This document shows, piece by piece, positions 1-5,050 of a stretch of 5,484 nucleotides of DNA (the first letter of the stretch is position 1; every line of letters begins with the position of its first letter). The position numbers and the translations under genes are program-made. The stretch lies in NCBI GenBank assembly GCA_037440525.1, contig JBBITW010000214.1, positions 1 through 5,484 of the forward strand, written 5' to 3'. Source of the stretch: JBBITW01 sp037440525. GTDB lineage: Bacteria > Desulfobacterota > BSN033 > UBA1163. The notes beneath the pieces were generated by a model. It was not told the origin of the DNA. It worked only from the letters and a program-made list of their open reading frames with translations, and did no database searches.

Positions 1-2
1 GT

Positions 3-110
3 AAAGGCTGTGGAGGTTGTGCAGCGACTTGTCCATCGGCAAGTGCACAACTTCGTCGTTTCACTAGTCGGCAGATCTACGCACAGATCGAGAAGGCATC
101 AGTAGCCTAA
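3..110 (+). CDS. hdrA: HdrA-like heterodisulfide reductase subunit A, C-terminal end (partial)
   Basis: This is the last 35 codons of a gene that begins before the window; the reading frame starts at base 3 and ends at TAA (108-110). The peptide opens with KGCGGCAATCPSASAQ, the tail of a CxxCxxCxxxCP ferredoxin-type 4Fe-4S motif whose first Cys lies outside the window. It then runs through RRFTSRQIYAQIEKA. That ending, a 4Fe-4S motif followed by a short 'hxxFTxxQIxAQI' segment, is typical of HdrA, the FAD and FeS subunit that bifurcates or transfers electrons in heterodisulfide reductase complexes. Its position directly before mvhD supports the call, because HdrA and MvhD dock on each other. 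Another ferredoxin-domain protein is possible from so short a piece, but the neighbourhood makes HdrA most likely. Confidence 0.8.
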   Translation, partial: KGCGGCAATCPSASAQLRRFTSRQIYAQIEKASVA

Positions 111-200
111 CTCCATCACCTTATCCCTATATCCTTGGGGAGGAAGGGAAGGATGAGAGATATTTTAATAATTAAAATTTAATATCAAGGGGTAAATTTA
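111..200 (+). other. hdrA-mvhD spacer with mvhD ribosome binding site
   Basis: This 90-base spacer is longer than the other gaps in the cluster. AAGGGG at 187-192 lies 8 bases before the mvhD ATG at 201 and is the best Shine-Dalgarno sequence for it. A weak 6-bp inverted repeat (131-136 with 149-154, 12-base loop) has no T-run after it and does not look like a terminator. A 9-codon open frame (153-182) follows a purine-rich GGAGG-like stretch and is probably chance. I see no convincing promoter, so hdrA and mvhD are probably co-transcribed. Confidence 0.5.
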
Positions 201-626
201 ATGTCAGGTGAGTTTCAACCCAAGATTATTTCCTTTCTTTGCACATGGTGAGCATATGCAGCAGCTGACCTGGCTGGGGTCAGTAGAATGCAATATCCGA
301 CATCTATTAGGACAATACGGGTCATGTGTGCAGGAAACATATCACCACATTTTGTGCTGAAGGCGCTTCAAATTGGCGTGGATGGTGTCTTTGTTGCAGG
401 CTGACGAATTGGAGAATGTCATTACCAGTCTGGTAATGTAATGGCAAAGAGAAGATTGACGTTACTGCAGAAGTTGCTTGAGTTTACGGGTATACACCCA
501 GACCGTATTAGAATGAGATGGATATCTTCTGCGGAGGCTTCGGAGTTCGTCCATGAGATTTCAGCATTTGTGGAGGATATAAAAAAGATTGGGCCAAACC
601 CTTTGAAAGCAAAGGAGGCAGCTTAG
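201..626 (+). CDS. mvhD: MvhD-type hydrogenase/Hdr-coupling iron-sulfur subunit with two predicted selenocysteines
   Basis: This 141-residue protein matches the usual MvhD length when TGA 249-251 and TGA 402-404 are read as Sec (U17 and U68). MvhD is a small cytosolic iron-sulfur subunit that passes electrons from a hydrogenase or formate dehydrogenase to HdrA. Reading through, the family blocks appear in order: FLCTWUAYAAADLAG (family FLCNWCSYxGADLAG), IRVMCAGNISPHFVLKA, and VFVAGURIGECHYQSGN (family VAGCxxGDCHYxxGN). The five conserved Cys positions are therefore C14, U17, C43, U68 and C73, with Sec at two of them. There are no other in-frame stops before TAG at 624-626. Each TGA has its own SECIS-like hairpin. 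ATG 201 is supported by AAGGGG 8 bases upstream. The later ATG at 441 would delete every cluster ligand, so it is not the start. The gene lies between hdrA and the FeS subunit of the formate dehydrogenase. Sec in MvhD/VhuD/FrhD-type proteins is known from methanogens and some deltaproteobacteria; double Sec here is inferred. Confidence 0.88.
249..283 (+). promoter_or_regulatory. Bacterial SECIS element 1 of mvhD (UGA at 249-251)
   Basis: After the UGA codon for residue 17, CTGACC (265-270) pairs perfectly with GGTCAG (278-283) around the 7-base loop TGGCTGG (271-277). The loop starts 19 nt after the UGA and has a G at its second position. Bacterial SECIS elements are defined by a hairpin directly downstream of UGA with a G in the first two loop bases, bound by SelB; this fits. 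GCAT (252-255) and ATGC (288-291) could extend the stem with an internal loop. The hairpin lies inside the coding sequence. Confidence 0.7.
402..438 (+). promoter_or_regulatory. Bacterial SECIS element 2 of mvhD (UGA at 402-404)
   Basis: CATTACC (420-426) and GGTAATG (432-438) form a perfect 7-bp stem around the loop AGTCT (427-431). An extra A-T pair would leave a GTC triloop. The apical loop begins 22 nt after the UGA and has G at its second position. This is the cleanest of the four hairpins in the window, and its CC-AGTCT-GG apex closely resembles the one in nuoB. Confidence 0.75.
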
Positions 627-633
627 GCAAAGT

Positions 634-1428
634 ATGAGTCAGAAAGTCAAGGAGCATGTTCAAAGGCTATTGGCCGAGAAGAAAATTAAGGGATTCCTGG
701 CCCTTAAGGAAGAGAATGGCCATATCCTGCCATATCTCTTTTGTGAACCCGAGGAACTCATCTCCCTATCCATCGGAGATTATCGTAGGCCAGGAGATGC
801 CCGTTATCCGCTTAATCAGATTTTGATCCGTTTGGCAAATGAATATCCACAGGAAACGTTTGCCGTCTTGATACGAGGGTGTGATGAGCGAGGGTTGATT
901 GAGCTCTTTAAGTGGAAGCAGTTGTCGAAGGATAGGGTCGTTCCTATAGGAATCGGTTGTCCGGATGAACTGGCCAAAGCCTGCGAATGTGAGAAACCTT
1001 TTCCAGACATCATGGTGGAGGGTTCAGCAGGAGAAAAAAGAGATAGCCAAAAGGTTGCCCAGATCGACCAGATGGCGTTGGAAGACCGGCTAAAACACTG
1101 GAAGGAGGAATTTGACCGGTGTATTAAGTGTTTAGGATGTCGGAACATTTGCCCCATGTGTTTCTGCAAAGAATGCACCTTGGAGGAGGCTAATCTGATT
1201 GATACGGGGCAAATTCCACCTGCCAATCCATCATTTCATCTTGTCCGTGCAATGCATATGGCAGGCCGATGTATTGATTGTGGGCTATGTGAGGAGGCGT
1301 GTCCGGCCCAAATTCCTTTACGAACTTTATATAAAAAGGTGGCTGACATTATGAGCGAAGAATTTGGCTACAAAACAGGATTCAACGAAGAAGAGAAGTC
1401 ACCCTTAAATATCATCGAGGTTAAGTAG
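634..1428 (+). CDS. 4Fe-4S dicluster electron-transfer subunit of the formate dehydrogenase (FdhB/FrhB-like)
   Basis: This 264-residue cytosolic protein has no signal peptide or membrane segment. The N-terminal ~125 residues resemble the FrhB/FdhB-type fold, with the motif IRGCDERGLIE (C83) and a GCPDELAKACEC block (C109, C117, C119). The C-terminal part has two ferredoxin-type motifs: C163-x2-C166-x2-C169-x3-C173-P, and C213-x2-C216-x2-C219-x3-C223-P. Between them lies an extra MCFCKEC segment (C176, C178, C181). Such proteins sit between mvhD and fdhA in Hdr-linked formate dehydrogenase clusters and probably relay electrons from the FdhA FeS centre to MvhD/HdrA. The gene starts 7 bases after mvhD stops and ends 1 base before the fdhA start, so translation is probably coupled. 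AGGAGG at 613-618 is 15 bases from ATG 634, a rather long spacing. An F420-binding role like FrhB is not supported by anything visible. The family is clear; the exact subunit name is not. Confidence 0.8.
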   Translation: MSQKVKEHVQRLLAEKKIKGFLALKEENGHILPYLFCEPEELISLSIGDYRRPGDARYPLNQILIRLANEYPQETFAVLIRGCDERGLIELFKWKQLSKDRVVPIGIGCPDELAKACECEKPFPDIMVEGSAGEKRDSQKVAQIDQMALEDRLKHWKEEFDRCIKCLGCRNICPMCFCKECTLEEANLIDTGQIPPANPSFHLVRAMHMAGRCIDCGLCEEACPAQIPLRTLYKKVADIMSEEFGYKTGFNEEEKSPLNIIEVK

Positions 1429-1432
1429 ATTG
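1417..1432 (+). promoter_or_regulatory. Shine-Dalgarno that decides the TTG start of fdhA
   Basis: GAGG at 1417-1420 lies 9 bases before TTG 1430-1432. The only other codons between the upstream in-frame stop (TAA 1406-1408) and the conserved CPYC motif that could start are non-standard (ATA 1409) or already past the N-terminal FeS motif. TTG is therefore the most plausible start. It also places the gene 1 base after the preceding stop codon. Confidence 0.6.
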
Positions 1433-3472
1433 GTAGAATTTAAAACAGTATTAACAACCTGTCCTTATTGTGGTTGTGGATGCGGATTGCTCTTAGAGGT
1501 CCTTGATGGGAAGATCGTTGGGACCCTTCCTTCCAAGACCAGTCCTGTGAATCGAGGCAAACTGTGTGTGAAGGGTTGGACGGTCCATGAATTTATAAAC
1601 AGCCCTAACCGATTGACCAAACCCATGGTGCGCAAAGGCGATGCTTTGCAAGACTCCTCATGGGATGAGGCACTCTATCTCGCCACCACACGCTTGAAAG
1701 AGATTAAAGAAAAATATGGTCCAGATAGTATTAGTGTATTGACATCTGCTAAGTGCACAAATGAAGAAAACTATCTTTTGCAAAAATTTACCCGGGCAGC
1801 AATCGGAACAAACAACATCGACCATTGCGCACGTCTCTGACATTCATCTACGGTGGCCGGGCTGGCTGCTGTATTTGGAAGCGGGGCGATGACGAACTCC
1901 ATAGAAGAGATCGAGGATGCCGACTGTATCTTTATTATTGGCTCAAATACCTCGGTTGCTCATCCCCTCATTGCCACCCGCATCTTCCGTGCGAGAGCCA
2001 AAGGAGCTAAGATAATCGTTATTGATCCCAGAAAGACTCCTATTACTCTTCAGGCAGACCTCCATCTCCAGCATAATCTCGGAACCGATGTTGCCCTCAT
2101 AAATGGACTGATGCATATCATTCTGAAGAATGGATGGCAGGACCAGGCCTTTATTGATGAACGTACAGAAAATTTTGAAGAATTAAAGAAGGTAGTTGAG
2201 AGGTATCCCCCTGAGAAAGTGTCAGAGATCACGGGAGTTCCAGTGGCTAATTTAGAGAAGGCCGCTCAGTATTACGCCAAGGCTGAACGTGCAAGTATCC
2301 TCTATACAATGGGCATTACTCAACACACAACAGGTGTGGATAATGTTAAGTCCCTTGCCAACCTGGTAATGCTTACTGGAAATGTCGGAAAGGAATCGAC
2401 AGGCCTTAATCCCCTGCGTGGACAGAACAATGTCCAGGGAGCATGTGACATGGGGGGGTTGCCCAATGTTTATACAGGTTACCAGCCAGTAACAGATCCT
2501 TTGGTTCGTCAGAAGTTTGAAGAGGCATGGGGGACTAAGCTTCCAGATAAGGTGGGATTGACAGCCACTGAGATGTTTCCAGCCATTCTGGACGGGAAAG
2601 TGAAGGGTATGATCATTATGGGTGAAAATCCGATTCTAAGTGACGCGGACAGCTATCATGTAGAAAAGGCATTAAAATCACTCGATTTTCTATTGGTCAT
2701 CGATATTTTTCAGACCCCCACTTCTGATCTTGCCCATGTCATTTTACCTGGGACCTCCTTTGCAGAGAAAGACGGGACTTTTACTAATACAGAGAGAAGG
2801 GTTCAGATGGTTCGGAAAGCTATCGAACCCCCTGGAATGGCTAAACCCGATTGGAGAATTATTCAGGAGTTATCAAACCGTTTTGGATACACCATGGATT
2901 ATGATTCTCCAGGTGTTATTATGGAGGAGATCGCAAAGCTCACCCCATCATATGCAGGAATCACTTATGATCGTATTCAAGGTGATGGGTTGCAGTGGCC
3001 TTGTCCGAACGCTGAACACCCGGGAACTAAGTTTCTACACCAGGGCCGATTTACAAGAGGTAAGGGATTACTCAGTGCAATTGAATACATACCTCCTGCA
3101 GAAAATCCCGATGATGAATATCCATTCCAGTTGACGACTGGAAGAATTCATGTCCATTACCATACAGGAACAATGACAAGGAATTCCCCTTCGCTTGAGC
3201 GAGAGATTGGAGAATGTTTTCTCGAGATGAATCCTCTCGACGCCACTGAGCTTGGAATTGCAGATGGAGATAGAGTTATTGTCTCCTCAAGGCGGGGGTC
3301 TGTGTCGACAAAGGTGCAGTTAACGGAAAGGGGAAAAAGAAAAGTCTTGTTTATGCCCTTTCACTTTATGGAAAGCCGGGCCAATCTTCTGACCAATCCG
3401 GTTCTCGATCCGATTGCAAAGATTCCAGAATTTAAGGTCTGTGCTGTGAAGATAGAAAAGGAAGAAAAATAA
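1430..3472 (+). CDS. fdhA: Formate dehydrogenase catalytic (alpha) subunit, selenocysteine-containing molybdo/tungstopterin enzyme
   Basis: Reading TGA 1838-1840 as Sec gives a continuous 680-residue FdhA, a normal length for the cytosolic enzyme that interconverts formate and CO2. No signal peptide or Tat motif is visible. Residues 1-60 hold the 4Fe-4S motif C11-x2-C14-x3-C18 ... C46, with the conserved electron-path Lys K48 (LCVKG). The active site reads NIDHCARLUHSSTVAGL, with U137 as the Mo/W ligand and H138 the adjacent catalytic His; E. coli FdhF has the same arrangement. R330 in LRGQNNVQGACDMG matches the conserved active-site Arg. The dinucleotide-binding C-terminal domain spans about 565-676, beginning YPFQLTTGRIH. 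The start is TTG with GAGG 9 bases upstream. The gene ends the hdrA-mvhD-FeS-fdhA cluster, implying electron exchange with Hdr rather than a membrane quinone. A naive gene call would split it into 1430-1840 and a GTG-started 1853-3472. Confidence 0.95.
1838..1873 (+). promoter_or_regulatory. Bacterial SECIS element of fdhA (UGA at 1838-1840)
   Basis: Bases 1849-1858 (TACGGTGGCC) pair with 1864-1873 (GGCTGCTGTA) over 10 bp, including three G-U wobbles. The 5-base apical loop is GGGCT (1859-1863). The loop begins 18 nt after the UGA and starts with G, matching the geometry of the E. coli fdhF SECIS. Because the gene itself is a textbook Sec enzyme, this hairpin is a useful internal standard for judging the other three. 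Confidence 0.8.
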
Positions 3473-3535
3473 TCAGTTCTTGCTGAGACTGCTCAATAAT
3501 CTTTTCTATCCAATAGTCAGCTTTTCCCAACCCTA

Positions 3536-3676
3536 AAAATTTCTTATTCAATTCCAGTAATCTACCTTACACAATTGATTGGATTAGCACAGGGTCTTGG
3601 TTTAAAAGAGCTCGGAATGGACCGCCTGATAGTAAGCCCGAAAGATTTATTGATAAAAAAGGGAATCGTTGTTTAA
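3536..3676 (+). pseudogene. Remnant of an hdrB (heterodisulfide reductase subunit B) C-terminus
   Basis: Read in the frame ending at TAA 3674-3676, this stretch gives about 46 residues. They include SIPVIYLTQLIGLAQGLG, then LKELGMDRLIVSPK and a DLLIKKG-type tail. This matches the HdrB C-terminus, where an 'IPVLYxTQLxGLAxGL' segment is followed by 'ELGLDRHxVSP' and an 'LLxKKG' end. Nothing of the upstream HdrB CCG domains is present: the frame is closed by TAA at 3497-3499, there is no start codon with a ribosome site, and fdhA ends at 3472. It looks like the tail left after a deletion or rearrangement next to the formate dehydrogenase cluster. A short expressed peptide is unlikely. The assignment rests on pattern recognition over a short span. 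Confidence 0.6.
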
Positions 3677-3729
3677 AAGGATCAAATTAGATAGGAAAAA
3701 TATTTAGAGAGGAATTTGGAAGATTGGAT

Positions 3730-4359
3730 TTAAGAAATAGACCTACCTTCTATCTTTTCCACTCGAATTTTTAATTCAAGGAATTCCTTTTCAAGGGCAG
3801 TTATTCTTTTATCCAGATCAGCATAGGAAAATTTAATGGATGCCAGTACTTCCTGCCTTGTTTCCTGAATCTCTTTCTTCAGTTCTTCTCTTGTTTGGTT
3901 TAAATCATCTCTTGTTGCATCGAGCCGATTGCTTACCTGTTTGATTTCGGTTTTTAGTTCTTCTTTTGTTTGGTATAGTTCCTCTCTTGTTGCATCGAGC
4001 CGATTGCTTACCTGTTTGATTTCGGTTTTTAGTTCTTCTTTTGTTTGGTATAGTTCCTCTCTTGTTGCATCGAGCCGATTGCTTACCTGTTTGATTTCAG
4101 TCTTTAGTTCCTCTCTTGTTTTATCGAGTCTCTTGTTCAGGTCTATTACTGCCAGCGAAATTGGTTGTGTTTTATTTTCAATTTCTGCCTTTAGCTCTTC
4201 TCTTGTTCTATCGAGTCTCTCATTAACGTTAAGAACTCCTTCAGCAACCAGTTTTACCTGGCTTAAAATGTCTTCAGATATTATATGAAATTGATGTAGG
4301 ATCTCTTCTTTGAAATTATTCAGGTCTTCTTTCGTTGCAAAGGCTTTCCTTGAAGCCAT
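3730..4359 (-). CDS. Coiled-coil repeat protein of unknown function
   Basis: The gene encodes 209 residues, very rich in Glu, Lys, Arg and Gln, with no Cys, signal peptide or membrane segment. From about residue 44 it is a long predicted coiled coil built from related units of the form RLDxTREELKxEI. Residues 88-112 and 113-137 are two identical 25-residue repeats (EIKQVSNRLDATREELYQTK plus EELKT), and a third begins at 138 and diverges after about 150. The C-terminus (ADLDKRITALEKEFLELKIR) continues with heptad-like spacing of hydrophobics. The N-terminal segment (LHQFHIISEDILSQVKLVAEG) resembles the start of small hypothetical proteins common in deltaproteobacteria and Nitrospirota; I know of no established function. 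ATG 4357-4359 (read on the minus strand) has GAGG 11 bases upstream (4371-4374). It is transcribed against the flanking metabolic genes, so it is probably an independent unit. A structural or scaffold role is only a guess. Confidence 0.75.
   Translation of the reverse strand: MASRKAFATKEDLNNFKEEILHQFHIISEDILSQVKLVAEGVLNVNERLDRTREELKAEIENKTQPISLAVIDLNKRLDKTREELKTEIKQVSNRLDATREELYQTKEELKTEIKQVSNRLDATREELYQTKEELKTEIKQVSNRLDATRDDLNQTREELKKEIQETRQEVLASIKFSYADLDKRITALEKEFLELKIRVEKIEGRSIS
3911..4120 (-). repeat. Tandem 75-bp direct repeats inside the coiled-coil gene
   Basis: Bases 3911-3985 and 3986-4060 are identical over all 75 bases. A third copy starts at 4061 and is identical for 38 bases (to 4098), then remains recognisably similar to about 4120. 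The period equals 25 codons, so the frame is kept whatever the copy number. Perfect identity including third codon positions points to recent duplication by slippage or unequal recombination, so the copy number may vary between strains or be collapsed in an assembly. Confidence 0.95.
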
Positions 4360-4394
4360 CTAAAAAATTTCCTCATTTCAAAATTTTTATTGTC

Positions 4395-4426
4395 ATTAAA
4401 ATGGCACAATATTTTATTTTAGTCAA
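4395..4426 (-). promoter_or_regulatory. Weak promoter candidate for the coiled-coil gene
   Basis: On the minus strand, TTGACT (4421-4426) could be a -35 box and TTTAAT (4395-4400) a -10 box. The 20-base spacer is longer than the usual 16-18, and the region is so AT-rich that chance matches are expected. Confidence 0.2.
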
Positions 4427-4621
4427 GTATTTCTTTTGAGCTCTAAAAAAAGTCCTGAATCGACTGGGAAGTAGGGTTTCAAATCCTCTATTTCTTCAGA
4501 CCAAAAAGTATGTTAATTATTTCACTAATTTTGAATTATTAAATTTAAATAAGAGGTTCAAAAGCAAATTTATAAATAATAACAATTAATTAAACCAAAT
4601 TTATATTTTTGAAAATTTCTC

Positions 4622-4650
4622 TTGACAAAAGTGAAATAATCTTTTAGTTT
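4622..4650 (+). promoter_or_regulatory. Sigma70-type promoter candidate for the nuo operon
   Basis: A perfect TTGACA (4622-4627) is followed after 17 bases by TAGTTT (4645-4650), which keeps the T, A and final T that matter most in a -10 box. Transcription would begin near 4657, giving a leader of about 37 bases before the nuoA ATG at 4694. This fits nuoA as the first gene of its operon after a long non-coding gap. Confidence 0.45.
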
Positions 4651-4682
4651 TATGCGAGGAAAAGAAAGTTTTCACAAATTTC

Positions 4683-4696
4683 AGGGGGGGTATATG
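4683..4696 (+). promoter_or_regulatory. Ribosome binding site that decides the nuoA start
   Basis: The G-rich run AGGGGGGG (4683-4690) ends 3 bases before ATG 4694, with its AGGGG part 6 bases away. The in-frame ATG at 4652 overlaps the proposed promoter, lacks a good ribosome site, and would add 14 polar residues ahead of the first membrane helix. ATG 4694 is preferred. Confidence 0.65.
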
Positions 4697-5050
4697 TTGA
4701 TAGAATATCTTCCCATTCTTATTTATATTCTTATAGCTATCGCATTTGCCTGTTTCGCAATAATTGCCTCTCACCTCTTGGGCCAAAGAAGGCCCTCAGC
4801 CATGAAGCAGGCTCCATATGAATGTGGAATGACGACTGTAGGATCAAGTTTTAGAAGGGTCCCTATAAAATATTACATCATTGCCATGCTTTTTCTTCTA
4901 TTTGATATTGAGGTTGTATTTTTATATCCATGGGCAGTTATATTCAAACAATTAAAGGTGTTTGCCTTTGTTTCAATGTTTGTGTTTATTGGAATTTTAT
5001 TTATAGCTTACATATATATCTGGAAAAAAGGAGCACTGGAATGGGAATAG
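4694..5050 (+). CDS. nuoA: NADH-quinone oxidoreductase (complex I) subunit A
   Basis: The 118-residue membrane protein has three predicted helices (about residues 5-29, 58-84 and 88-110). NuoA belongs to the proton-pumping membrane arm of complex I, next to the quinone entrance and the NuoB/NuoD junction. Family motifs are intact: YECG at 42-45 (E43 and C44 in the conserved loop), FRRVPIKYYIIAMLFLLFD leading into the second helix, and FDIEVVFLYPWA (70-81) with the conserved acidic residues D71 and E73. The length is near the short end of the family's usual range and is complete. It is the first gene of the operon, and its last 10 bases overlap nuoB (ATG 5041, stop TAG 5048-5050), a typical sign of translational coupling. 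The partner quinone and electron donor cannot be told from this window. Confidence 0.95.
   Translation: MLIEYLPILIYILIAIAFACFAIIASHLLGQRRPSAMKQAPYECGMTTVGSSFRRVPIKYYIIAMLFLLFDIEVVFLYPWAVIFKQLKVFAFVSMFVFIGILFIAYIYIWKKGALEWE

Larger units (their letters stand above)
4360..4693. other. AT-rich divergent intergenic region
   Basis: These 334 bases between the minus-strand coiled-coil gene and nuoA are strongly AT-rich. They hold the ribosome site of the coiled-coil gene (4371-4374), a weak minus-strand promoter candidate (4395-4426), the nuo promoter candidate (4622-4650) and the nuoA ribosome site (4683-4690). I found no coding frame, convincing tRNA or terminator hairpin in 4430-4620. Confidence 0.6.

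Noticed and set aside
131..154. Inverted repeat as a terminator after hdrA
   Set aside because: The stem is only 6 bp with a 12-base loop and no T-run follows.
441..626. Stand-alone 61-residue gene starting at ATG 441
   Set aside because: It is the C-terminal part of mvhD; the frame continues upstream through Sec codons to ATG 201 with conserved MvhD motifs.
816..1226. Minus-strand open frame across the FeS dicluster gene
   Set aside because: It is a shadow of a clearly conserved plus-strand gene and has no recognisable motif.
1853..3472. Separate GTG-started molybdopterin oxidoreductase gene
   Set aside because: It continues fdhA in the same frame across the Sec codon at 1838; a start here would remove the FeS domain and the active-site Sec.
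3929..4288. Plus-strand open frame of 119 codons
   Set aside because: It is antisense to the coiled-coil gene, gives a low-complexity Ser/Leu peptide, and stays open only because the opposite strand has a 75-bp in-frame repeat.
4465..4503. tRNA-like 3' end (GGGTTTCAAATCC followed by ACCA)
   Set aside because: The T-arm pairing is imperfect and no matching acceptor, D or anticodon arm was found upstream; probably chance.
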